Positions 7,085 to 13,710 of a stretch of DNA of 17,442 nucleotides are shown piece by piece. The DNA comes from Gammaproteobacteria bacterium RIFCSPHIGHO2_02_FULL_42_13 (GTDB lineage Bacteria; Pseudomonadota; Gammaproteobacteria; UBA12402). Numbering within the stretch: position 1 is the first letter of the stretch; every line of letters begins with the position of its first letter. The notes under the pieces were generated by a model. It saw nothing but the letters and a program-made list of their open reading frames with translations. It was not told the DNA's origin and did no database searches. The stretch covers positions 10,770 through 28,211 of the forward strand of contig MGXQ01000040.1 of NCBI GenBank assembly GCA_001801405.1, given 5' to 3'. The position numbers were made by a program, and so were the translations under genes.

Positions 7085-7152
7085 AGCTAAACAACCCCCT
7101 ACAACCCAGACTGTGACTGCCTATCCGCAGCTCAGAGGCAGCTCAGAGCTGC
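7074..7152 (-). repeat. Degenerate 78-bp repeat, copy E, overlapping the rlmD stop codon
   Basis: On the plus strand the far arm is the decayed core AGCTTAGAGCT at 7078-7088, which contains the rlmD stop TAG (7082-7084). The interior keeps CAACCCA and TGACTGC as in copy D. The near arm is GCAGCTCAGAG at 7127-7137, fused directly to a full core GCAGCTCAGAGCTGC at 7138-7152. It is several bases shorter than the 78-bp copies between arms. D and E have the same orientation and bracket rlmD. Confidence 0.7.
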
Positions 7153-7204
7153 ATGCGTTTACAATTTATGCTAAACTCAAGCTCTGACTGACCAAACTCA
7201 GCCC

Positions 7205-7212
7205 GGAGGTGA
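7205..7212 (+). promoter_or_regulatory. Ribosome binding site deciding the relA start
   Basis: GGAGGTGA is a near-perfect anti-16S match. It overlaps the in-frame GTG at 7209, so it can only serve the ATG at 7224 (11 nt spacing). This makes RelA 735 residues starting MVHIHTPLPQ. Confidence 0.7.
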
Positions 7213-7223
7213 GCGACAAAATC

Positions 7224-9431
7224 ATGGTACATATACATACACCACTGCCACAACATAGCGACGGCTCGATTGATATCGATCAATGGATCGATCGTCTAAA
7301 TATTGATCCACAATCGCGACCATTGATTCAGGATGCCTGCCGCCTGGCACAGATCGCCGGCGAAGATAAATTAACACCCTTTAATATCAACTGTCTTGAT
7401 CAGGGTTTACAAACCGCCGATATTTTAGCTCAGCTGCAATTTGATCCAGAATCCATCGCAACCGCTATTATTTATAATGCGTTTACTTATACGGATCTCG
7501 AATTAGATGAAATCACTGAGCAGCTAGGGCCCAATGTCGCCAAACTGACACAAAATGCTGCCCAGATGAACGCGATTGATAAATCGCGCCATATTCTCGC
7601 AACGGAACATCTGGAGCAAATCGATAATATTCGAAAAATGTTACTCGCCATGGTTCAAGATGTCCGCGCCATCGTCATTAAACTGGCCGATCGGCTCGTC
7701 ACCATGCGCATGATTCGTCACGAGCCGACTCGCATAAAAAAACAAGCGGCACAAGAAACCTTTAACATTTTTGCCCCACTTGCGAATCGTTTAGGGTTAC
7801 ACCAAATCAAATGGGAACTCGAAGATTTATCCTATTTTTATCTGACGCCAAAAGAATATTTAGAAATCGCTAAAAACATAAAAGAACGCCGCACAAACCG
7901 TAACGCCCGTGTCGACGAGTTCGTGAACATCTTACAAACGGCACTAAAAGAAGCCCATATATCAGCCAAAATTTATGGCCGTGCAAAACATATTTACAGC
8001 ATTAAACGAAAAATGCAACGCAAAAAATTACCGATCACTGAAATTTATGATATTCATGCGGTACGCGTATTGGTATCAACGGTCGATGAATGTTATAAAG
8101 TTTTAAGCATTGTGGACAGCCTCTTCACCTCTATTCCTCAAGAATTCGATGACTACGTCACCAAGCCAAAACCCAATGGTTATCGCTCCATTCACACGGC
8201 AGTTGTAGGCCCTGATGACAAAAATTTCGAGGTTCAAATTCGCACCGAACAAATGGACAAAGAAGCCGAAATGGGCTTGGCAGCGCACTGGATCTACAAG
8301 GAAGGCACAAAACAAAAGCCCACCTACGAAGATAAAATTACCTGGTTACGTTATTTGTTGGATTGGCAGAAAGAATTGACGCATGATAAAAACCTACCAA
8401 AAGAAATGGAAAAAAAGATATTAGAAGACCGTGTTTATGTTTTCACGCCTGCGGGCGATATTATTGACTTGCCGATTGGCAGCACACCTTTAGATTTTGC
8501 GTATCACATTCACACGGATGTGGGCCACCGTTGTCGCGGCGCAAAAATCAACAAAAAAATTGTGCCGCTCACACAACTATTAAAAACCGGCGATCAAATC
8601 GAAATTTTAACAACTAAAAAAGGTGGACCAAGTCGTGACTGGTTATCCGTTCAACGCGGTTATTTAAAAACCTCAACCGCACGTGCCAAAGTGCTGCAAT
8701 GGTTTAAGCAACAACATTACGATACGCATGTCACCGAAGGCAAAGCTATTCTAGAGCGAGAATTACAACGATTAAATATCGACAATTTAAACTTAAATGA
8801 AATTGCACATAAACTAAATTATAAATCATCTGATCAGATGCTTGCTGGATTGGGTAACGGACAATTGCGACTATCGCGTTTGACCAACGTGATACCCAGC
8901 GACCTAGTTGATCATATTTCGCAAAAATCGTCTGAGTTGCCGGCCATAAAACCACGCGCGAGCGCACAAAAATCCAAAAAGAATATCATGATTTACGGTA
9001 TCGGCGATTTGCTTTCACAAATCGCACAATGCTGTCGGCCAGTTCCTGGTGATCCCATCATTGGGTATATCACCACAGGCCATGGTGTCACCATTCATCA
9101 TCGCGATTGCAAAAACATCGCCGCCACGGATAACGAGCACACCAATCGCTTTATTGAAGTCCATTGGGGCGATAAAACCGCCATCACCTATCCAGTTGAT
9201 ATTGAAATCTTGGCCTATGATCGTCCGAATTTATTGCGCGATATCACCACCTCTATAGCAAACCAAGAAGTTAATATGTCGCAATTACAAACCTTTGTTA
9301 ATAACAAAAAACATGAGGCGCGGTTTGTTATCACAATAGATATCGTACATCTTGATCGGTTAACGACAATACTCGACCATATTCAACAGATCCCAAACAT
9401 TCACACGATTCGACGATTGCATCATGACTAA
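7224..9431 (+). CDS. relA: GTP pyrophosphokinase RelA (monofunctional (p)ppGpp synthetase I)
   Basis: RelA binds stalled ribosomes with uncharged tRNA in the A site and makes (p)ppGpp from ATP and GTP/GDP. Numbered from the ATG at 7224 (735 residues), the order is: a degenerate HD hydrolase region (about 20-180; YNAF near residue 85 stands where active hydrolases have HDxxED), the synthetase domain with EFDDYVTKPKPNGYRSIHT from residue 307 and VQIRTEQMD, a TGS domain (about 405-465), a zinc-finger-like part (CCRPVPGD) and a C-terminal ACT domain (RPNLLRDITT). EFDD rather than the RxKD of bifunctional enzymes, plus the lost HD motif, marks RelA, not SpoT. The frame opens at a GTG at 7209, but GGAGGTGA at 7205-7212 would overlap it; the same sequence lies 11 nt before the ATG at 7224, so that start is preferred. 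Confidence 0.95.
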   Translation: MVHIHTPLPQHSDGSIDIDQWIDRLNIDPQSRPLIQDACRLAQIAGEDKLTPFNINCLDQGLQTADILAQLQFDPESIATAIIYNAFTYTDLELDEITEQLGPNVAKLTQNAAQMNAIDKSRHILATEHLEQIDNIRKMLLAMVQDVRAIVIKLADRLVTMRMIRHEPTRIKKQAAQETFNIFAPLANRLGLHQIKWELEDLSYFYLTPKEYLEIAKNIKERRTNRNARVDEFVNILQTALKEAHISAKIYGRAKHIYSIKRKMQRKKLPITEIYDIHAVRVLVSTVDECYKVLSIVDSLFTSIPQEFDDYVTKPKPNGYRSIHTAVVGPDDKNFEVQIRTEQMDKEAEMGLAAHWIYKEGTKQKPTYEDKITWLRYLLDWQKELTHDKNLPKEMEKKILEDRVYVFTPAGDIIDLPIGSTPLDFAYHIHTDVGHRCRGAKINKKIVPLTQLLKTGDQIEILTTKKGGPSRDWLSVQRGYLKTSTARAKVLQWFKQQHYDTHVTEGKAILERELQRLNIDNLNLNEIAHKLNYKSSDQMLAGLGNGQLRLSRLTNVIPSDLVDHISQKSSELPAIKPRASAQKSKKNIMIYGIGDLLSQIAQCCRPVPGDPIIGYITTGHGVTIHHRDCKNIAATDNEHTNRFIEVHWGDKTAITYPVDIEILAYDRPNLLRDITTSIANQEVNMSQLQTFVNNKKHEARFVITIDIVHLDRLTTILDHIQQIPNIHTIRRLHHD

Positions 9432-10212
9432 CAAAACGATCCTCGAGCAATTACAAGACATGATGCAACAATTGCGCCACGAATCACATGGCTGTGCTTG
9501 GTGCAAACGCCAAACACTCGACTCGCTCACACAATATACGATCGAGGAAGCCTATGAACTCACCGAGGCCGTTAATGAAAATAATATCCCCGCCATCAAA
9601 GAAGAGCTTGCTGATTTATTATTACAAGTTTTGTTTTATGCGCAAATTGGTGAAGAACAAGATCTCTTTTCGCTAGATGAGCTCATGCAAAAACTCTCGC
9701 AAAAAATTAAGCGCCGCAATCCCCATGTATTTGACATAAAAAAACCACTCACGCTAAAAGAAATTGCCGCACAGTGGGAGCAAATCAAACATGACGAGCA
9801 ACAACAAAAACCACATAAACCGGATAGCTTATTAAACGACGTTCCCCGCTCTCTCCCCGCGCTATCGCGCGCACATAAATTACAGCAACATGCGCATCGA
9901 GTCGGTTTTGACTGGGATGCTCTCCCGCCTATTTTTGATAAACTACAAGAAGAAATAATGGTATTAAATCAAGCGATTACAAACAAGCTTGGTCATAATA
10001 AAATTTCAGAGGAAATGGGCAATGTCTTATTTACATGTAGTAATATTGCCCGTCATTTAGGACTCGACCCCGAAACCGCCTTGCAGCAAACGAATAATAA
10101 ATTTGATCGCCGATTCCGCTGGATGGAACAACATACAAACCATAAGGCTTTATCTGATCTGTCCCTTGACGAAATGGAAGAACTTTGGCAAAAGGCTAAA
10201 GATCACGTATAA
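9424..10212 (+). CDS. mazG: Nucleoside triphosphate pyrophosphohydrolase MazG
   Basis: MazG hydrolyses nucleoside triphosphates to monophosphates and pyrophosphate and is linked to nucleotide-pool cleaning and ppGpp control. The 262 residues match E. coli MazG (263) throughout and contain two MazG domains. The first keeps the metal-binding pattern EEAYE (41-45) and EELAD (60-64), although the usual CPWD before it reads CAWC. In the second, the usual EExxE reads EEIMV (176-180) and the usual EExxD reads EEMGN (196-200), so two acidic ligands are missing in the domain that carries activity in the E. coli enzyme. The start overlaps the end of relA by 8 bp with no Shine-Dalgarno, which suggests translational coupling. 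No mazEF toxin-antitoxin pair lies between relA and mazG. Confidence 0.93.
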   Translation: MTNKTILEQLQDMMQQLRHESHGCAWCKRQTLDSLTQYTIEEAYELTEAVNENNIPAIKEELADLLLQVLFYAQIGEEQDLFSLDELMQKLSQKIKRRNPHVFDIKKPLTLKEIAAQWEQIKHDEQQQKPHKPDSLLNDVPRSLPALSRAHKLQQHAHRVGFDWDALPPIFDKLQEEIMVLNQAITNKLGHNKISEEMGNVLFTCSNIARHLGLDPETALQQTNNKFDRRFRWMEQHTNHKALSDLSLDEMEELWQKAKDHV

Positions 10213-10213
10213 T
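10185..10213 (+). promoter_or_regulatory. Near-consensus sigma-70 promoter for the HPt gene, inside the 3' end of mazG
   Basis: TTGGCA (10185-10190, 5 of 6) and TATAAT (10208-10213, 6 of 6) are separated by exactly 17 bp. The -10 box overlaps the mazG stop codon (10210-10212). The expected transcription start, about 7 nt further on, falls at or next to the HPt ATG at 10221, so the transcript would be leaderless or nearly so. Confidence 0.55.
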
Positions 10214-10220
10214 ATATTAT

Positions 10221-10553
10221 ATGAAGGACCAAGATAACATTGTCGATTGGGCGCTGGGCGAAAAACTTGCCAATGGAAATATGGCGCTTGCCAAAGAATT
10301 GTTTGATATGCTGTTTGAAACCCTACCCCAACATAAACAAGAAATTCAAACCGCTTATGACAAAAAAAAATTTACTCAACTCGCACAAGCCGTTCACAAA
10401 TTACATGGCGCCACCTGTTACGTTGGCACCGTTCGATTAAAGCAAGCGGCTGAAGATTTAGAACATGCAGCAAAACAAAACCAAACCGACCAGATCGATA
10501 TGTTTTATCAAAAATTCTGCAAAGAACTTGAATGGGTCATGAATTATCAATAA
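10221..10553 (+). CDS. Stand-alone HPt (histidine phosphotransfer) domain protein, BarA/GacS type
   Basis: The 110-residue protein is essentially one HPt four-helix domain, with phosphoacceptor H59 in AVHKLHGATCYVG (59-63 HKLHG, G69). It would relay phosphate between a hybrid kinase and a response regulator. The N-terminal part (IVDWALGEKLANGNMALAKE) and the HKLHG motif resemble the HPt module at the C-terminus of BarA/GacS kinases. In E. coli barA lies beside rlmD and in Pseudomonas gacS lies a few genes away, so this may be the surviving or split-off HPt module of that kinase; this is inference. No receiver or kinase domain adjoins it here. There is no Shine-Dalgarno before the ATG, which lies 8 nt after the mazG stop and 7 nt after a TATAAT box, so leaderless or coupled translation is likely. 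Confidence 0.88.
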   Translation: MKDQDNIVDWALGEKLANGNMALAKELFDMLFETLPQHKQEIQTAYDKKKFTQLAQAVHKLHGATCYVGTVRLKQAAEDLEHAAKQNQTDQIDMFYQKFCKELEWVMNYQ

Positions 10554-10571
10554 TTCGCCCATAAAATAATA

Positions 10572-10669
10572 CTTAACCCGCATATTTCACACAATTGCTA
10601 CTGCGAACGCGAATAAAGCTATAACTACTGCGTTCTCGCTACGCAATCGCGTGAAATATCCGTGTTAAG
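10572..10669. repeat. 98-bp imperfect palindrome
   Basis: The outer arms are 19 bp long (10572-10590 and 10651-10669) and pair at 17 of 19 positions. Pairing continues inward less perfectly: CACAATTGC against GCAATCGCGTG, and GCGAACGC against GCGTTCTCGC. As RNA it could form one long hairpin. It may act as a bidirectional terminator for hpt and prmB, or be a small non-coding mobile palindrome. Confidence 0.6.
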
Positions 10670-10690
10670 CCAAACGCTTACAAAACTTTA

Positions 10691-10768
10691 ATCCACCCAG
10701 CTCCGAGCTGTGGAAAGCGAGGCACAGCAAGTATTTCAGCGCCCCTCATTTTCCCAGCTCTGAGCTGC
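10691..10768 (+). repeat. 78-bp palindrome-bounded repeat, copy A
   Basis: Starts ATCCACCC, with cores AGCTCCGAGCT at 10699-10709 (one altered centre base) and AGCTCTGAGCT at 10756-10766, 57 bp apart. It aligns with copies B, C and D without gaps over 78 positions. Confidence 0.85.
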
Positions 10769-10797
10769 AGCAAATTGATGCATCAGCTCAGAGCTGC
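10755..10797. repeat. Extra repeat core fused to copy A
   Basis: A second element shares the right core of copy A and continues through GCAAATTGATGC to another core, AGCTCAGAGCT at 10785-10795. GCAAATTGATGC also occurs inside copy D (from 5589), so this is a shortened, inverted D-like piece joined to an A-like copy, giving a mosaic. Confidence 0.7.
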
Positions 10798-10803
10798 GGC
10801 ATG

Positions 10804-11025
10804 TAATAACGCGAGTCCCGGATAAGCGTTTGGCTGCAAATGCGCCATTTTTTGGCCATATTTCGTTATTCATCGCAAAATAAGCTCAATGTAGAATAAC
10901 TACATCTTCGCTTATTTTGCGATAAATGCCTCATCTGGCCAAATCTGGCGCATTTTCGCCAGAAACCTAAGCATTGTATTAAAAATTTCAGTCTTTACAA
11001 AGCTTATCCGGAACTCGCGTTAATA
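10804..11025. repeat. Large imperfect palindrome that includes the 3' end of prmB
   Basis: The outer arms at 10804-10827 and 11002-11025 pair at 22 of 24 positions. Inner arms are AAATGCGCCA/TGGCGCATTT (10838-10847, 10946-10955), TTTGGCCA/TGGCCAAA (10851-10858, 10936-10943) and a perfect 14-bp stem ATCGCAAAATAAGC/GCTTATTTTGCGAT (10872-10885, 10910-10923) capped by ATGTAG/CTACAT. The right arm has about 35 extra bases that contain the prmB stop codon. The right outer arm encodes residues near the C-terminus of PrmB. Confidence 0.75.
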
Positions 11026-11860
11026 AAAACACATCCCCGGTACCGCCAAAAGCAAAATCGAGCCAAATAAATGATATATCAGAACATTCTTTTTCTAATA
11101 ACTCTCGATTCTCGCCGACTTCGACTACCAAAATACCATCATCGGCTAAATAGCCTGACGCATCATGCAAAATGGTTTTCACAATATCCAATGCATGTTT
11201 CTTGGTTTCTAACGCCATCGCCGGCTCATGTTGATACTCTTTTGGAAATTCTTTTGCCCCGCCACGATTTACATACGGCGGATTACTGATAATGATATCG
11301 TATTTTTTTTGCGGCACCTGTTCAAAAACATCCGATAAAATTAAATTCACACGACCTTCTACTTCAAACTTTTTACAATTAATTTTCGCAACGGCCAACG
11401 CATCCTTTGAAAGATCAACCGCATCCACTATTGCGTCGGGAAACATAAGCGCAACAGCTATCGCCATACAACCACTGCCTGTGCCAATATCTAAAATTGA
11501 TTTGACAGACTCCTGTTGAATCCATGGTTGAAATTGGTTTGCGATCAACTCGCCAAAGGGCGAACGTGGAATTAATACGCGCTCATCTACATAAAATGGT
11601 AATCCAACAAAATATGCCGTATTTGTTAAGTAGGATAATGGCTTTCGCGTTTGAATGCGTTTATCGACCAATGCAGTAATTTTTTGTTCTTCCTGTTCAG
11701 ACAGATCACGATCTAAAATCGCTTCATCAAATGGTAAATCCAATGCCATACACACGAGCGCAAACGCTTCATCATCAGCATTATCGGTGCCATGACCATA
11801 GTATAAATTCGCCTGTTGAAACCGATTTGAAACATCTTGCACGATTGCTTCTATACGCAT
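10988..11860 (-). CDS. prmB: 50S ribosomal protein L3 N(5)-glutamine methyltransferase PrmB
   Basis: PrmB methylates a glutamine of ribosomal protein L3 using S-adenosylmethionine. The 290-residue protein (310 in E. coli) has YGHGTDNADDEA at 21-32, which separates PrmB from the release-factor methyltransferase PrmC. It also has VDERVLIPRSPFGELI at 91-106, the SAM-binding LDIGTGSGC at 123-131 and the catalytic SNPPYV at 192-197. AGAGGG lies 5 nt before the ATG. It follows recO in the lepA-lepB-rnc-era-recO series, a place where E. coli has pdxJ. The last dozen codons (VPDKLCKD and the residues just before) lie in the right arm of a large palindrome, so the C-terminus may have been reshaped by that element. 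Confidence 0.92.
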   Translation of the reverse strand: MRIEAIVQDVSNRFQQANLYYGHGTDNADDEAFALVCMALDLPFDEAILDRDLSEQEEQKITALVDKRIQTRKPLSYLTNTAYFVGLPFYVDERVLIPRSPFGELIANQFQPWIQQESVKSILDIGTGSGCMAIAVALMFPDAIVDAVDLSKDALAVAKINCKKFEVEGRVNLILSDVFEQVPQKKYDIIISNPPYVNRGGAKEFPKEYQHEPAMALETKKHALDIVKTILHDASGYLADDGILVVEVGENRELLEKECSDISFIWLDFAFGGTGDVFLLTRVPDKLCKD

Positions 11861-11899
11861 ATTGGCCCTCTGTTATGGCAAATATCCTACAAAAAATTA

Positions 11900-11977
11900 A
11901 TCCACCCAGCTCTGAGCTGCTGCAAACCAGGCAGAGCCGGCGTTTCATGACGTCTAATTCGCCAAGCTCTGAGCTGC
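11900..11977 (+). repeat. 78-bp palindrome-bounded repeat, copy B
   Basis: Starts ATCCACCC, with cores AGCTCTGAGCT at 11908-11918 and 11965-11975. It occupies most of the 129-bp gap between recO and prmB and ends 12 bp beyond the recO stop. If the two genes share a transcript, the element is transcribed. Confidence 0.85.
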
Positions 11978-11989
11978 TGCAAATATTGG

Positions 11990-12682
11990 TTATCTAAATA
12001 ACTCGCGGGTTTTGATGGGTTTGTCGCCTAACAAAGGCGATAAAGCTAACCGCATCAGTCGCTTCGCATCTTTTAAAACCTGCAGATCGGAATAATCATC
12101 CTGCGCAATCGCTAATAATGATCGCCCCGCAAAAAATAACCCCTGATCATCATTCATTTCTGCACGTATGAATCCAATCTCTAGCGAAAAACGGTAACAA
12201 CAATCTTCCGCTATCGGCTGACGATCAATTGCTTCGCATTTTAACGGAATAGCATATCCCAATTCTTGTAATAAATATTTTTCAAATAAACGCAAGGCAA
12301 CTTCATGTTCTTTGTTACTAAATCGCTTTAATGTTTCTTTATACAAATTAAAAATACATTCGCACGCATCATGTCGATGCAATACGCGCATCAATAATTC
12401 ATTTAAATACATCGCACTAATTAAAATACTCGATGAAAAACGAAACGGTTCGCCCAATAGCTCGACTGAACACAAATAAGGTAAGTCACCTTTTCCTTTC
12501 CAGCTAATCATGAGTGGCATAAAAGGCTGCAGCAAGCCCGATTGTGATTTTTTCCCACCACGTACGCCTTTTGCCAACACGCACACACGACCCGATTTTT
12601 GCGTCAATAACTCAACCAACAAACTCGTTTCACGATATTGCCGTGTATGTAAAACAAAAGCGGGCTGCTGTTCATCGATCAT
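11990..12682 (-). CDS. recO: DNA repair protein RecO
   Basis: RecO anneals single strands and helps RecR load RecA at gaps in the RecF pathway. The 230-residue protein (242 in E. coli) begins with the OB-fold signature AFVLHTRQYRETSLLVELLT, then GRVCVLAKGVRG and LLQPFMPLMISWKGKGDLPYL. It has a helical middle (LNELLMRVLHRHDACE, LRLFEKYLLQELGYAIPL) and ends LLGDKPIKTRELFR, the usual RecO C-terminus. Its place after era is the classical one. No Shine-Dalgarno precedes the ATG at 12682; the upstream strand reads ACTAATATACT, so initiation is either leaderless or weak. The 143-bp gap to era contains repeat copy C. Confidence 0.93.
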   Translation of the reverse strand: MIDEQQPAFVLHTRQYRETSLLVELLTQKSGRVCVLAKGVRGGKKSQSGLLQPFMPLMISWKGKGDLPYLCSVELLGEPFRFSSSILISAMYLNELLMRVLHRHDACECIFNLYKETLKRFSNKEHEVALRLFEKYLLQELGYAIPLKCEAIDRQPIAEDCCYRFSLEIGFIRAEMNDDQGLFFAGRSLLAIAQDDYSDLQVLKDAKRLMRLALSPLLGDKPIKTRELFR

Positions 12683-12729
12683 AGTATATTAGTGCTAGCA
12701 AAAATGTAAGCTATATCTTATAGTCTGTA

Positions 12730-12807
12730 ATCCATCAAGCTCTGAGCTGCCGGAAGCAAGGCGCAGAAAGGGTTTCAAGGTCGTATATTTCGGCAGCTCT
12801 GAGCTGC
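12730..12807 (+). repeat. 78-bp palindrome-bounded repeat, copy C
   Basis: Starts ATCCATCA, with cores AGCTCTGAGCT at 12738-12748 and 12795-12805. It lies in the gap between era and recO, inside what is otherwise a tightly packed operon, so it is probably transcribed as a structured spacer. Confidence 0.85.
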
Positions 12808-12825
12808 GCGCTAAATGATAAAAAA

Positions 12826-13710
12826 TCACATCATTCGACCAATAACACTCTCATCATCCGACCAGCCGGTTTCAACCTTCACCCATAATCCCAAAAAAAC
12901 TTTACAATTAAATACTTTTTCTAAATCAAGTCGCGCTGTTGTACCGATTTCTTTTAGCTTAGCACCTTGCTTACCAATAATTATCGCTTTTTGCCCTTTG
13001 CGTTCCACCCAAATATTTGCTTGAATATGCAAAACATTTTTTTCCATCTTCATGGATTCCACTTTGACCGCAGCCTTATGCGGCACCTCTTGTCCGGTTA
13101 AACGCAGAATTTTTTCACGTATAATTTCTGAGATAATAAATTCATCACTATTATCCGTTACCTGATCTGCTGCAAAAAGATGTGTAGCAACTGGCAAATG
13201 TTGGCTAATGCTTTGCTCGAGATGTTCTAAATTATCGCCCGTCAAGGCAGAGATTGGAATAATTTCTTGCCCCGGATGTTTCTCATGCAATGCATCAATC
13301 AACGGCAGTAATCTTGCCTTATCCTTTACCAAATCCACTTTGTTCAACAATAAAATAATTGGACATTGAACATTTTCAAGTTTTTGCCAAACAAAATCAT
13401 CTTGCTCCGTCCAACCCTGCGCCTCCACTAAGAAAATAATAACATCCACGTCAGACAAAGTAGACAATGCCGCACGATTCATTATTTTATTTAGCGCTTG
13501 TTTCGAATGATCATGAATCCCGGGCGTATCAATATAAATCGTTTGAATGTTGTCTTTCGTCTTAATCCCTAATATACGGTTGCGAGTTGTTTGCGGCTTA
13601 CGCGACGTAATACTCACCTTCTGCCCTAATAACTTATTTAATAGCGTCGATTTGCCCATATTCGGCCGACCGATAATGGCAACATAACCACAATGCAAAT
13701 CATTTGGCAT
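12826..13710 (-). CDS. era: GTPase Era
   Basis: Era is an essential GTPase that binds the 3' end of 16S rRNA and checks 30S assembly. The 294 residues show G1 GRPNMGKS at 14-21, the switch region TTRNRI, G3 DTPG at 61-64, G4 NKVD at 123-126, G5 SAL, and a C-terminal KH domain with VERKGQKAIIIGKQGAKLKE (GxxG loop GKQG) and LWVKVETGWSDDE. Length matches E. coli Era (301). The start has GAGGA 8 nt upstream and lies 11 bp inside the end of rnc, so the two genes are translationally coupled. The rnc-era pairing is the usual one. Confidence 0.97.
   Translation of the reverse strand: MPNDLHCGYVAIIGRPNMGKSTLLNKLLGQKVSITSRKPQTTRNRILGIKTKDNIQTIYIDTPGIHDHSKQALNKIMNRAALSTLSDVDVIIFLVEAQGWTEQDDFVWQKLENVQCPIILLLNKVDLVKDKARLLPLIDALHEKHPGQEIIPISALTGDNLEHLEQSISQHLPVATHLFAADQVTDNSDEFIISEIIREKILRLTGQEVPHKAAVKVESMKMEKNVLHIQANIWVERKGQKAIIIGKQGAKLKEIGTTARLDLEKVFNCKVFLGLWVKVETGWSDDESVIGRMM

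Larger units (their letters stand above)
10668..10835. repeat. 13-bp inverted repeats enclosing repeat copy A
   Basis: AGCCAAACGCTTA (10668-10680) is the exact reverse complement of TAAGCGTTTGGCT (10823-10835). The pair encloses the 78-bp repeat and the attached extra core. The right member also belongs to the left arm of the large palindrome at 10804-11025. Confidence 0.6.
10554..10987. other. Convergent junction filled with palindromic elements
   Basis: These 434 bp separate the plus-strand HPt gene from the minus-strand prmB gene. Almost all of it is accounted for by three structures: a 98-bp imperfect palindrome (10572-10669), a 78-bp repeat with an attached extra core (10691-10797) and the left part of a palindrome of about 222 bp (10804-11025). 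Some stems may stop transcription from both sides, but none is a textbook hairpin plus T-run. I see no coding sequence. Confidence 0.75.

Noticed and set aside
7158..7177. relA promoter just after repeat E (TTTACA; TGCTAAACT)
   Set aside because: The boxes cannot be combined at acceptable spacing, so I do not list a promoter although one may exist.
9424..9440. mazEF toxin-antitoxin genes between relA and mazG as in E. coli
   Set aside because: relA and mazG overlap by 8 bp; there is no room for them.
10872..10923. Rho-independent terminator for hpt or prmB
   Set aside because: The stem is perfect but long and AT-rich, and no T-run follows on either strand; it fits better as the centre of the large palindrome.
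5575..12807. CRISPR array made of the repeated AGCTC cores
   Set aside because: The cores are scattered between genes, occur in pairs with related rather than unique interiors, and no cas gene is present.
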